The translations under genes were made by a program, and so were the position numbers. DNA of 64,000 nt from Pseudofrankia coriaricola. Its GTDB lineage: Bacteria > Actinomycetota > Actinomycetes > Frankiales > Frankiaceae. The DNA is taken from NCBI RefSeq assembly GCF_001854805.1, contig NZ_MBLO01000257.1, positions 57,659 through 121,658 of the forward strand. Direction: 5' to 3'. The notes beneath the pieces are model-generated. The model ran no database searches. It was not told where the DNA came from and saw only the letters and a list, made by a program, of their open reading frames with translations. This document shows positions 55,527 through 63,922 of the stretch, in pieces; position 1 is the stretch's first letter; every line of letters begins with the position of its first letter.

Positions 55527-56168
55527 TCAGGAGGACGGCGTTTCTCGCCGCGGTGTCGCGTGGGCGTTCTCGCGCGCGACGAAGCGAAGGATCGCCTCAC
55601 GATCGGGGCCGGGTGCGTGCCGCCCGTGGGCCGCCTCGCTCGATCGCGGCTCGGCCGGCGTCGCCGCGGCTGGCGCGGAGCCGGGGAGCGGGAGGACGCC
55701 GTCGATGATGAGCTGGCCGGGCTGGCTGTCGCCCTCCCAGGTTCCGTCAGGGTGGCGGATGAAGAGCTCGCCGGCCAGCACGGCGAAGCGGGGAAGGCCG
55801 GCCGCCGCGGACTCCGGCGGGCCCGGCAACGGCGAGCCGCTGGCGAAGGGCTCGAAGGGCGGGTCGTGATCGTGGAAGGCGGCCCAGCTGGCCTGTAGCC
55901 GGTCGGACGCGGCGCGGATCCGAGCAATGCTGACACCAGCCCGCCGTAGCGCCGCGATCGTGCGGGCCTGCGCCATCTCCGTGGTCCCGGGCCGCAGCAG
56001 CCCAGACCTGCGCCAGTACGCGATCTGGCGTTCGGTCGTGAGGCGTGGCCGCCCCGTCCCCGCCAACTGCCGCCCCTGGCCAGCGGCGCCGGGCTTCTCC
56101 GCGGACGTCCAGGTGGCGGCGTCGGTGAGCGGCTCGCCGGAGGGTGGGAGCGCAGGCCCGCCCGTCAT
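55527..56168 (-). CDS. MerR-like DNA-binding protein
   Basis: 213 residues from ATG 56168. Residues ~43-85 resemble a MerR-type winged helix: LTTERQIAYWRRSGLLRPG (with GLL instead of the usual helix turn), AQARTIAALRRAGVSIARIRAA. The upstream leader and the C-terminal half (SPLPGPPESAAAGLPRF, FIRHPDGTWEGDSQPG) are unlike MerR ligand domains, and no metal-binding Cys are seen. Likely a transcription factor with an unusual or truncated sensor. Not coupled to neighbours. Confidence 0.7.
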   Translation of the reverse strand: MTGGPALPPSGEPLTDAATWTSAEKPGAAGQGRQLAGTGRPRLTTERQIAYWRRSGLLRPGTTEMAQARTIAALRRAGVSIARIRAASDRLQASWAAFHDHDPPFEPFASGSPLPGPPESAAAGLPRFAVLAGELFIRHPDGTWEGDSQPGQLIIDGVLPLPGSAPAAATPAEPRSSEAAHGRHAPGPDREAILRFVARENAHATPRRETPSS

Positions 56169-56211
56169 GGGATGAACTTACGCCCGCGCGGTGACCGGCC
56201 AGGCCGGTTCG

Positions 56212-56265
56212 GCCGCCGGTGCCGCCGGTGCCGCCGGTGCCGGCGGTGCCGGCGGTGCCGGCGGT
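56212..56265. repeat. 9-bp minisatellite GCCGCCGGT / GCCGGCGGT, six copies
   Basis: Three copies of GCCGCCGGT (56212-56238) pass into three of GCCGGCGGT (56239-56265), in the gap between the MerR-like and HAD genes. A single-base change switches the unit midway. Directly followed by two overlapping hairpin structures (see 56270-56337). Confidence 0.9.
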
Positions 56266-56291
56266 GTCAGCGCCAGCCGTGCTGGCCCTGG

Positions 56292-56337
56292 CGCTGGACG
56301 GCGGTATTCCGGCGCGCCGGAATACCGCCGTCCAGCG
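56292..56337. repeat. perfect 46-bp palindrome
   Basis: The sequence from CGCTGGACGGCGG (56292) to CCGCCGTCCAGCG (56337) is a perfect palindrome: two 21-bp arms around CGCG. Immediately upstream, GCGCCAG (56270-56276) and CTGGCGC (56288-56294) form a competing smaller stem that shares bases with it. The 464-bp gap 56169-56632 also holds the minisatellite; it contains no convincing gene. Function unknown: protein-binding site, protelomerase-like or REP-type element, or bidirectional terminator. Confidence 0.95.
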
Positions 56338-56632
56338 GGCACCGGCTCAGCGTTCCGAGATCTGTCCACCATGCCCACCGGGATCGGGACAAGCCGGACG
56401 AGGCGCTCTAGCCCGCGCCAGGATGCGCCTTTCCGCGCTGAACGGGGAGCTCCCGATGTTTTCCAACACCGGACCCACTCCGCTGGAAAGCGGCCCCCGA
56501 TCGCGCGGTGAAGACGACCACGGAGGCAACTAGGCCGCGTTCCATCGACATCACCTCGGCAATCGGCCGCCGCGTCATCGCGTCCGGTGGGAAACCCGTC
56601 ATTCCAGGGCTGACCGTGACAGAATCCTGGTC

Positions 56633-57292
56633 GTGCCTCGGGGGGTATTTTTTGATCTTGACGACACGCTCGTCGACCAGCGGTCGGCGGCGACCGCGGC
56701 TGTCGTCGAATGGGCCGCGGGCCATGGTGTCACCGATGAGCTGGTCGGTGAGCGATGGGCGAGCATCTCCGAGACCCATTACGCCCGCTACCAGCGCCGG
56801 GAGATCACCTTTACCGAACAGCGACGGGCCCGGGTGCGAGAATTTCTGTCGCTCGAGGTGGCGGACGACGAGGCCGACACCATCTTCGCCGGATACCTCG
56901 TCCGCTACGAAGCCGGCTGGGCGGCCTTCGACGACGCCGTTCCCGCTCTGCGTCGCGCCCGCGCGGCCGGCCTGACCGTGGCCATCTTCACGAACGGGAT
57001 CGAGGAACAGCAGCGGCTCAAGCTCACCCGCCTCGGCCTGATCGATGAGATCGATCTCCTCATCACGTCGTCCGTGTTGCCCGCGGGAAAACCTGACCCA
57101 CGCGCCTTCAGGAGCGCTCTCGACATCCTCGGCGCGACGGCCGATGAAACCCTGATGGTCGGCGACTCGCTGGAAAAGGATATATTCGGCGCCGTCGGGG
57201 CCGGTATCAGCGCGGTCCTTGTCGACCGCCACGGCGCCCACCCGACAGCCGACGTCCCAAGAGTCAGCACCCTCCACGACCTCCTGTTCTGA
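56633..57292 (+). CDS. HAD-superfamily hydrolase
   Basis: 219 residues from GTG 56633. Haloacid dehalogenase-type phosphatase: motif I FFDLDDTLVDQ with Asp8 and Asp10, cap region ITFTEQRRARVREFL, motif II VAIFTNGIEEQQ, motif III Lys in PAGKPDPRAFRSAL, and motif IV MVGDSLEKDIFGAVGAGI. Fits the YjjG/HAD-IA subfamily that hydrolyses phosphomonoesters such as nucleotides or sugar phosphates. Base composition is visibly less GC-rich than nearby genes. Single gene; substrate unknown. Confidence 0.92.
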   Translation: MPRGVFFDLDDTLVDQRSAATAAVVEWAAGHGVTDELVGERWASISETHYARYQRREITFTEQRRARVREFLSLEVADDEADTIFAGYLVRYEAGWAAFDDAVPALRRARAAGLTVAIFTNGIEEQQRLKLTRLGLIDEIDLLITSSVLPAGKPDPRAFRSALDILGATADETLMVGDSLEKDIFGAVGAGISAVLVDRHGAHPTADVPRVSTLHDLLF

Positions 57293-57407
57293 CCGCCGTC
57301 CCACCGGCGGTCGCGACCGCCGATCCGGTCGCCCGCCGCTGGCCGCGACCCCCAATCCCCGGCCGCCGCTCGCGGTCGGCGCGGTGCCGCGCCCGTAGGG
57401 TGGGGCA

Positions 57408-57776
57408 ATGGAGAAGCCCGAAATCGACTTCGTGGATCCGACCCCGCCGGCCGACCTGGTCGTCAAGGATGTCGTCGAGGGTGACGGCGCGCCGGCGGTC
57501 GCCGGTCGGAACGTGTCGGTTCACTACGTCGGCGTCGCCCACAGCTCGGGCGAGGAGTTCGACGCCTCGTACAACCGCGGCGAGCCGTTCCGGTTCCGCC
57601 TCGGCGCCGGGCAGGTCATCGCCGGCTGGGACCAGGGTGTGCAGGGCATGAAGGTCGGTGGCCGGCGTCAGCTCGTCATTCCGCCGCACCTCGGCTATGG
57701 CACCCGTGGCGCCGGCGGCCTCATCAAGCCCAACGAAACCCTGATCTTCGTCGTCGACCTGCTCGGCGTCAGCTGA
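57408..57776 (+). CDS. FKBP-type peptidyl-prolyl cis-trans isomerase
   Basis: 122 residues, cytosolic (no signal). Complete FKBP domain: VSVHYVGVAHSSGEEFDASY, EPFRFRLGAGQVIAGWDQGVQGMKVGGRR, LVIPPHLGYGTRGAGGLIKPNETLIFVVDLLGV. The active-site residues typical of FKBP12 (Tyr/Phe/Asp near FDAS, Trp in GWDQG, Tyr in LGYG, Phe in LIFVVDL) are present. Catalyses proline isomerisation in protein folding and is highly conserved in actinomycetes. Confidence 0.95.
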   Translation: MEKPEIDFVDPTPPADLVVKDVVEGDGAPAVAGRNVSVHYVGVAHSSGEEFDASYNRGEPFRFRLGAGQVIAGWDQGVQGMKVGGRRQLVIPPHLGYGTRGAGGLIKPNETLIFVVDLLGVS

Positions 57777-57795
57777 CCTCACCTGCCCGAACCAG

Positions 57796-58098
57796 CTATC
57801 CGTCCGAGCCGTCGCCGCGCCGCGGGCGTCCGTTCGCGCGATATGGGACCTGGGAGTCCCCTCTCGCATGCTCGGCCGCGGTGTCCGTGTCGTCCGCCAT
57901 GGCGCACGAGACGGACACCGCGGCCCCGCGGGCTGACAGGCCTGGGGAGCCGGGCACCGGAGAACCAGCCGACCGGCGGCTCTCCTCCTCGGGCAGCGAC
58001 CAGGGCTGGGCGCCCCGTCCGGGCTCGCCGTAGCTCATGCATCCCAGCGCGATGACGGACACTTCCAGTCCGGTCGAGCCAAGCCTGGTGAAACGCAT
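57796..58098 (-). pseudogene. truncated aldo/keto reductase
   Basis: ATG 58098 starts a clear aldo/keto reductase: MRFTRLGSTGLEVSVIALGC, SYGEPGRGAQPWSLPEEESR. After about 41 residues (near 57976) homology stops, and the frame continues into unrelated Gly/Ser-rich sequence before a stop near 57796. The catalytic Asp/Tyr/Lys/His tetrad of the family is mostly absent, so the gene is a broken 5' remnant. A 15-bp inverted repeat lies just downstream of the break. Confidence 0.75.
57874..57925. repeat. 15-bp perfect inverted repeat at the truncated reductase
   Basis: GGCCGCGGTGTCCGT (57874-57888) pairs perfectly with ACGGACACCGCGGCC (57911-57925) around a 22-nt loop. It sits between fkbp (ends 57776) and the point where reductase homology stops. 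It could be a terminator for the convergent fkbp gene or a remnant of the event that truncated the reductase. Confidence 0.8.
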
Positions 58099-58139
58099 AC
58101 GGTCGATCCTTCTCTGCGTGGTCCGGGCCCCGCCGGGCG

Positions 58140-58745
58140 TCACAGGGATCCGGACACCATCCGCGCCCTCGCGGCCGGGTCCGATAGCCCCGCGAGCACA
58201 CCCGCGCGGTCCGCCTCGGACCGGTTCTGGCTCCACTTGGCCTTCGCCTCGACGGACTCGACGTGCAGTGAGACGCCGACGATGGCGCGCAGCATTCCCT
58301 CGACATACCGCTCCGGCGCGTCGGTGACCGCCCAGGGATGCTCCCGGCCGGCCTCATGCCGGTCCGTGAGCCCGGTGACGACCTCGCGCAGCCATTCCGG
58401 GTCGTCGTGCACGGTGACCGGACCGCGCAGGTGGACGGCGGAGTAGTTCCACGTTGGCACGACGCGGCCGTGCTCGGCTTTCGCCGAGTACCACGACGGC
58501 GACACGTACGCCTCCGGACCCTGGACGACGAGCAGCCCCGCGGCGCCGTCCACCATGCGCCGCCAGTGGTCGTTCGCCCGGGCGAGGTGCGCGACGACCC
58601 GGTCGGCCTCCCACAGGACCGGCAGCAGCGTCGCGTCCGCGATCCCGTCCGGCCCCACGGTGATGAGCGTTCCCGACCCGCGCTCCGCGACGAATTCGCG
58701 GATCAACGCTTCGTCATCGACATGATTGACCACGGGCACGTACAC
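58140..58745 (-). CDS. FMN-binding negative regulator / PaiB family
   Basis: 201 residues from ATG 58745. PaiB split-barrel family: MYVPVVNHVDDEALIREFV, GTLITVGPDGIADATLLPVL, VVAHLARANDHWR, EAYVSPSWYSAKAEHGRVVPTWNYSAVH, ESVEAKAKWSQNRSEADRAGV. PaiB-type proteins are FMN/heme-binding-like and were first linked to repression of sporulation and protease genes; many are simply FMN-binding. The gene is divergent from the patatin gene. No operon partner. Confidence 0.9.
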   Translation of the reverse strand: MYVPVVNHVDDEALIREFVAERGSGTLITVGPDGIADATLLPVLWEADRVVAHLARANDHWRRMVDGAAGLLVVQGPEAYVSPSWYSAKAEHGRVVPTWNYSAVHLRGPVTVHDDPEWLREVVTGLTDRHEAGREHPWAVTDAPERYVEGMLRAIVGVSLHVESVEAKAKWSQNRSEADRAGVLAGLSDPAARARMVSGSL

Positions 58746-59053
58746 ATCGCCACCCTACGGCGCGCCGCCAGCCGACCCGGTCTCCCTGACAACGCGAGCC
58801 TTCCGGACTCCACCGGTCTCCCTGACCTCATCACTCTCCTGGCACCGCCGGTCTCGCCGGCGTCGGCCTCGCCTGACGATCGGGCGTCCACGGCGATCCG
58901 TGCAGGCAAGCTGGCTGGCAGGCAGGCGGCAGGCGGCCGGCCCTCCGGCGCCCTCGCGGCGCCCCGGCGGAGTGCGGGTGGCGCGGAACGGTGCTGTGGG
59001 GCCTTGCGGGCGGGGTCGGATTCGCGCTGCGCGCGTATGGGTAGCAGCGTCCG
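58746..59053. other. divergent region, paiB / patatin, with 14-bp direct repeats
   Basis: 308 bp. CCGGTCTCCCTGAC occurs at 58777-58790 and 58813-58826, 36 bp apart, near the paiB start, so may affect that gene. A run of GGCAGGCGG-like words follows near 58915-58940. No small gene is convincing. Confidence 0.45.
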
Positions 59054-60133
59054 ATGACGATGATTTCGTCCGCCTCCCCGGCGGGCCCGACCGCGTTCGT
59101 GCTCGGCGGCGGCGGGGTGCTCGGCGCCGCCGAGGTCGGCATGCTCGACGCCCTGCTGGAGGCCGGTTGCCGGCCGGATCTGGTCGTCGGGACGTCGGTC
59201 GGGGCCATCAACGGCGCCGCGGTCGCCGCCAACCCGACGGCCGAGGCCATCGGGCTGCTGACCGAGTTGTGGTCAGACCTTGGCAGATCCGACGTGTTCG
59301 CGGGCGGCCCGGCGAAACAACTGGCGACGGTCGTCCAACACGGCTACCTGCACTCAAGCGTCCCGCTGCGGCGGATGCTGCGCGCGCATCTGGCGGCGAC
59401 GTTCGAGGAGCTGCCGGTGCGGTTCCAGTGCGTGGCCGCCAGCATCGAGCGCGCGGCGGCGCGCTGGTTCGACCAGGGGCCGCTGGTCGACGCGGTGCTC
59501 GCGTCCTGCGCCGTGCCCGCGCTGCTCCCGCCGGTGAAGATCGACGACGAGCACTACGTGGACGGCGGCCTCATCGACAGCACCCCGGTCGGCAGGGCGG
59601 TGGCCCTCGGCGCGCGGACGGTCTACGTGCTGCACGTCGGCCGGATCGAGCGGCCGCTGCGCCCCGGCCGCTGGCCGTGGGAGGCGGGGCTGGTCGCCTT
59701 CGAGATCGCCCGGCGCCGCGGCTTCGCCGACGCGATGGCGAGCCTGCCCGAGGGGGTGACGGTGCACGTCCTGCCGGTAGGCGACGACAGCGGGGCGCCG
59801 CTGCTCGGACTGCGCTACCGGTCCGCATCCGGCGTGCGCCGCCGGATCGAGCAGGCCCGCCGCGCGACCACCGAGTACCTCGAACGGGCCGGAACCGGCG
59901 TCCCGACCGGCCACCCATACGGCCCGACCGGCCCGCCTGCCGGGGCCAGCGAGGCCGGCGGAGCCAACAGCGCCGGCGGAGCCAACAGTGCCGGCGGAGC
60001 CGACAATGCCGCCGGCATCGCCGAGGCCGCGGGCACTACCGAGGCGTCCGGCATTTCCGAGCCTGCCCGATCCGCCGGTTCGAACAGGTCCGCCGGTTCG
60101 AACGGGTCCGGCGGTTCGGGTGGCACCAGGTGA
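59054..60133 (+). CDS. patatin-like phospholipase (second type)
   Basis: 359 residues from ATG 59054. GGGG at 18-21 (FVLGGGGVLGAAEVGML), Ser48 in GTSVGAING, Asp170 in YVDGGLIDSTPVG. The catalytic domain ends near 285; the last ~75 residues are Gly/Ser/Ala/Asn repeats (AGGANSAGGANSAGG). Cytosolic or membrane-peripheral lipid acyl hydrolase. Its TGA overlaps the GTG of an acyltransferase gene (GTGA), so a deacylation/reacylation pair for membrane lipids is likely. Confidence 0.92.
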   Translation: MTMISSASPAGPTAFVLGGGGVLGAAEVGMLDALLEAGCRPDLVVGTSVGAINGAAVAANPTAEAIGLLTELWSDLGRSDVFAGGPAKQLATVVQHGYLHSSVPLRRMLRAHLAATFEELPVRFQCVAASIERAAARWFDQGPLVDAVLASCAVPALLPPVKIDDEHYVDGGLIDSTPVGRAVALGARTVYVLHVGRIERPLRPGRWPWEAGLVAFEIARRRGFADAMASLPEGVTVHVLPVGDDSGAPLLGLRYRSASGVRRRIEQARRATTEYLERAGTGVPTGHPYGPTGPPAGASEAGGANSAGGANSAGGADNAAGIAEAAGTTEASGISEPARSAGSNRSAGSNGSGGSGGTR

Positions 60134-61146
60134 GGGTGCCGCCCCGCGCCGTCCGTCGCCTTCTCATCGACCCGCTGTTCGTCCCGGTCGCGGTCGCGGC
60201 GGCGGCTCTCTGCGCCGTGGTGACGGTGCTCGGGCTGGCCGGTGCGCCGATCAATCGGCGGCTGCGGCTGAGCCGGGTCACCGCGCTCGGCGCGACCTAC
60301 CTCGCCGCCGAGGCCGTCGTGATCGTCGCCGGGTTCGGGCTGTGGCTGGTCCGGCCGCTGCTGCGATCGCGGTGGGAGCGGACCCATCTGGCGCTGCTGC
60401 GCTGGATGCTGGGGCTACTCGTGGCGGCGGCCGGGCGGCTGACGCGGTTCCGGCTGACCGTGCGGGAGCCGCCCGCGGGGACGTTCGAGTGTGCCGGGCG
60501 CCCCGTGCTGGTGGCCAGCCGGCATGCCGGCGCCGGGGACTCGTTCGCGCTCGTCCACCTGGTGCTCAACCGCTATGGGCGCATCCCGCGGGTCGTCCTG
60601 CTGGCCAGCCTCCAGCTCGACCCGGGGATCGACATCCTGCTGGGCCGGCTCGGGGCCTGTTTCCTGCGGGCCGACGGCGCCGACCCGACGGCGGTCGCAG
60701 GGGTCAACACGCTCGCGTCCCGGCTGACCGGCCGGGACGCCCTGGTCATCTTCCCGGAGGGCGCGAACTTCACCGCCAGGCGCCGCCGCCGCGTCATCGT
60801 CGGCCTGCGCCGCCGGGGGCAGAACAGCCGGGCGCGGGTGGCCGAGGACCTCACCCACGTGCTCCCGCCGCGGCCCGCCGGGGTGCTCGCCGCGCTCGAC
60901 GCGGGCACCGTCGCCGGGACGGTCGTGGTCGCCCACACGGGCCTGGACCGGCTGACCACCCTGAGCCAGATCTGGCGGGCCCTGCCGCTGGCGGTTCCGA
61001 TGGAGGTGCGCTGGTGGTGGTTCCCGGCCGACGAGCTGCCCGCGGCGGGCGGGGAGCGCGCGGACTGGCTGACCATGCACTGGGCGGTAGTGGACGCCTG
61101 GATCGACGCACACAGCCCGATCAGCCCACGACCGGCTCAGGCCTGA
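60130..61146 (+). CDS. PlsC-like 1-acyl-glycerol-3-phosphate acyltransferase
   Basis: 338 residues from GTG 60130 (GTGA overlap). Two N-terminal membrane helices (~12-36 and ~55-75), then an acyltransferase domain: His132-x4-Asp137 in SRHAGAGDSFAL, FLRADGADPTAV (substrate loop), and FPEGANFT (208-215). It lacks other recognised modules. These enzymes transfer fatty acyl groups to lysophospholipids. Coupling to a patatin suggests a lipid-remodelling (Lands-type) module on the inner face of the membrane. Alternative: glycolipid acyltransferase. Confidence 0.88.
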   Translation: MRVPPRAVRRLLIDPLFVPVAVAAAALCAVVTVLGLAGAPINRRLRLSRVTALGATYLAAEAVVIVAGFGLWLVRPLLRSRWERTHLALLRWMLGLLVAAAGRLTRFRLTVREPPAGTFECAGRPVLVASRHAGAGDSFALVHLVLNRYGRIPRVVLLASLQLDPGIDILLGRLGACFLRADGADPTAVAGVNTLASRLTGRDALVIFPEGANFTARRRRRVIVGLRRRGQNSRARVAEDLTHVLPPRPAGVLAALDAGTVAGTVVVAHTGLDRLTTLSQIWRALPLAVPMEVRWWWFPADELPAAGGERADWLTMHWAVVDAWIDAHSPISPRPAQA

Positions 61147-61288
61147 CACGCCCGTCCGGACGGGACGGCGGGCCGCGGCCCCATTCCGGGCCATCCGGTT
61201 CCGCTGAGAAGTGCATGTCTTCTTCTCGCCGGATTTCTGCCGGACCAGGAGGAGCCGCCGCCCTTATGCGGAGAAGCCGGTGTGGCGC

Positions 61289-61888
61289 TTACTTCGGCGC
61301 TTTCAGCCCGGCTACGGACTCGACTACACCGCGCCGCCGGCTGATCTCCTTCTTGAGCGCGGAGTCGGGTAGCTCTGTGACGTTGATGTCTCCGCTCCGG
61401 GGGACCAGAGTGTGGAAACCGAGGTCCTTGCTGTACCTGGTCGAGAAGATGTAGGTACGGCCCGACGACAGCGGCAGGTCGCCCGCGAACACGACCAGCC
61501 GCTTCTCCGCCGGGTCGTAGCCACCCTGCTGGTTGACGGTCACCTCGGCGGGAAGGGCTCCCTTGATGTTCTCCAGGACCTTGACCTTGAACTGGACCTC
61601 GAGCCCGTCCTCCGTCCTGCTGCCAACTCGCCCGATGACCCGGCCGATGAAGACGTTGTCCGCGAAGACGGTCACCTGCTTCTCGTCGTCGATGTCGAAC
61701 GCGAAGCTGGCGTGCATCTCGTCGACCTGAAGCTCGCCGTCGCGCTCCCGGTCCCAGACGAGGAAAAAGCCCGCGGCCACGGCCGCACCCGACGCAAAGA
61801 CAGCAGCCCTGACGATCCACTCTTTTGGTATCACGGTGAGGAGCTCTCCTGGAAACCAGTCGGATGCGTCAGATGAGGCTGTCGGCAT
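61289..61888 (-). CDS. membrane-anchored protein of unknown function
   Basis: 199 residues from ATG 61888; GTG 61834 (with AGGAGA upstream) is also possible. A single N-terminal helix (EWIVRAAVFASGAAVAAGFFLVW) anchors a C-terminal soluble part with beta-rich wording: VTVFADNVFIGRVIGRVG, LEVQFKVKVLENIKGALPAEVTV, RLVVFAGDLPLSSGRTYIFSTRY. Tandem beta-strand pattern looks like a small beta-sandwich. I do not recognise the family. It might face the outside of the cell. Alone between the acyltransferase and pyruvyltransferase-like genes. Confidence 0.68.
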   Translation of the reverse strand: MPTASSDASDWFPGELLTVIPKEWIVRAAVFASGAAVAAGFFLVWDRERDGELQVDEMHASFAFDIDDEKQVTVFADNVFIGRVIGRVGSRTEDGLEVQFKVKVLENIKGALPAEVTVNQQGGYDPAEKRLVVFAGDLPLSSGRTYIFSTRYSKDLGFHTLVPRSGDINVTELPDSALKKEISRRRGVVESVAGLKAPK

Positions 61889-62051
61889 GGAGGACGCCAG
61901 AAGGCTACACGGCGGCCCGGACGAGGCGCGGCGGCCTTTGCGAACGCGGCCCTGCACACCCAACCTGCGCGACCACCCGCGCGGGCTTAGGCGCCGCGCG
62001 CCAGTTGCGTGAGGAGTGAGCTCGGTACCCGACCTGGCAGGACCGACCGTG

Positions 62052-62858
62052 TCAGGCCAGGGGGAACGACTTGATGAGACTCTCCTTGAGGGCGGGGAGG
62101 TCGGCCGGTACCCGGTAGCGCTGCCGCACGTGCGCCGCCGTACCGGCCACGCCCAGCCCGAGCACCTCTCCGGCCGACAGCGTGAAATGCCGAGCCGGGT
62201 CGGCGAAAACCGAGTAGTAGTCCCGGAACTTGTACATGCCGCCGATGAACTTGTTGTCGCTCAACCTGATGTGCCCGTTGGGCACGCCCACCGAGTCGGC
62301 GACGATCAGGCCGTGGAGGCTGGAGGAGATCAGCGTTTCGCAGGCCGCGATCTCCGCGACCACCCTGCGCGGTTCCCAGGTTGCGTCGATGATGTGCACC
62401 CCGTCCTGCGCGCGGAGCCAGTCGAGTTCGGCGATCTCCGCGTCGAGAAAGTGCGGAAGCACCCCGAGGCGGTGTTTCCTGACGGGGCTGGAGGTCAGCA
62501 GCGCATCGGCGAGCAAGCCAGGATCTCCGAGGGTGACCGCGTCACGGTTGTCCTTGACACGCTCCCGCGATCGCGAGCCGCGGACGGCGACGACCTCGAA
62601 GTCATTGCCGGTGATGTGGTTGTCCTCCTCGCGCATGAAACCGGTGCCCCACAGGATGGGCCGGTTGGCCCGCTTCATGCCCAGCACCAGTTCGACGATC
62701 GACCCGGCAGCCACAATCTCGCACCTGTCCGGGGCCGAGGGCTGGCACGGCCGGTCGAAGATCTCCGTGATCAGTAATGGGCTGATCTCGTCACCGAAGT
62801 TCTTCTTGTGGGGGTAGCCGGGACTCCACCAGTACATACGAATAGGATTCGTCGCCAC
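62052..62858 (-). CDS. polysaccharide pyruvyltransferase-family protein
   Basis: 268 residues from GTG 62858; the ATG at 62837 (MYWWSPG) or 62897 would also fit. Features: KNFGDEISPLLITEIF, AGSIVELVLGM, PILWGTGFMREEDNH, TLGDPGLLADALL and SSSLHGLIVADSVGVPNGHI, which match the CsaB/WcaK pyruvyltransferase pattern including the FGDE and SLHG pieces. Enzymes of this class add pyruvate ketals to cell-surface sugars. The isolated position gives no pathway clue. Confidence 0.83.
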   Translation of the reverse strand: MATNPIRMYWWSPGYPHKKNFGDEISPLLITEIFDRPCQPSAPDRCEIVAAGSIVELVLGMKRANRPILWGTGFMREEDNHITGNDFEVVAVRGSRSRERVKDNRDAVTLGDPGLLADALLTSSPVRKHRLGVLPHFLDAEIAELDWLRAQDGVHIIDATWEPRRVVAEIAACETLISSSLHGLIVADSVGVPNGHIRLSDNKFIGGMYKFRDYYSVFADPARHFTLSAGEVLGLGVAGTAAHVRQRYRVPADLPALKESLIKSFPLA

Positions 62859-63922
62859 GCCGTCATTGTGTCCCGGTCGCCGTTGAGAGTCCAGCACAGG
62901 CGGTGACAGCGGGCTCCGAGTGCTTTGTGTCGTAGGAGGCGCACGTCCGGGCGTGTCGACTACAGCCGGCGACCGTCACACAGAGTGGTAAGTGGCCGCG
63001 TGGGAAAGCTCCGTCCCCACCAGCCAGACAATCGGTCCAGAAGCTTGAGCGGCTTGACGAGCATAAATGCGCCGGTGCCCTCGGGCCAGTCTCACCCGAG
63101 GTATACGCACCGTCCTCGCCTATCACGTGATCTTCCGTGCCGACCGTGCGGCGCTCACCGACGCCAGCAGCACCCGCAGGTCCCGGTCATCGTGCCGCAT
63201 GACGTGGATCAAGCCGTCGTTCCACCCCGACTCCGACCGGCGCGTCTCCGCCGTCCTCGCCTACCTCCGCCGCGCCGCCAACTAGGCCTGCCGCCGTCGC
63301 GGCGCCGTCGGGCTCGTCCACCAGCCCTTCCAGTCGATCCTTCGCGAACGGACCCCGCCACCTCACCACCGTCGCCACCGACACGCCGCTGCCATCCGAC
63401 GAGCAGGCCGCCCGAGCCATCCTCGCCTCCTGCCTGAGCCGACGGTGACGGCTCGGACAGGTGTCGGGTGCTCAAGGCTGGCGGACCTGCTCAAACCGGC
63501 AACCCGGTCCGCCGGTCGACACGTCCCAACCAGCACCAGCCTCGATCACTCGACGTGCCCGTTACGCTACCCTCTGATACGTCTATCGGTTCGTGGCCAC
63601 CAGGCCGCCCGCGCACAAGGCCACGCTCCACCGGGGCAATTCCGGAGCCACGGCGCGAACGCGACCCTGGGGAGGCCGCCCCAGGCCAGCCGGCCGGTGG
63701 GCACCCAAGCCACCACGAAAGGAGCGGTGAGGCGATGCCCAACCTGGACACCGCCAAACCGCCACACATCCTTGATGCCGCCACCAATCGAACGCTACGG
63801 AAAACGCAGCTTCAACGTCGGCATACACGCCAGACTCGCCGTAACCGGCTACAGCGAGACCTCCACACGCCAGGCATTCTCAGACGCCGCCACCGCCCTC
63901 GCCGGCTAGAGGGAAATAGAAC
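62859..63922. other. decayed 1.06-kb region with possible transposase remnant
   Basis: No intact gene is seen. On the minus strand about 63290-63420, GVSVATVVRWRGPFAKDRL and EGLVDEPDG resemble the HTH linker of IS630-type transposases (ordinarily ...KWRRRFVERRLDGLVDEPRPG), suggesting a broken insertion sequence. Around 63735 an AAAGGAG precedes a short frame (MPNLDTAKPPHILD) that would need a frameshift to join GKRSFNVGIHARLAVTGYSE, so may be a small disrupted gene. The region is less GC-rich in places than the left side. Confidence 0.4.
63290..63420 (-). pseudogene. possible IS630-type transposase fragment
   Basis: A ~30-residue stretch with SVATVVRWRGPFAKDRL and LVDEPDG fits the linker after the helix-turn-helix of IS630/Tc1-type transposases. 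No DDE motifs, terminal repeats or target duplications are visible, so only a small remnant is claimed. Confidence 0.35.
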
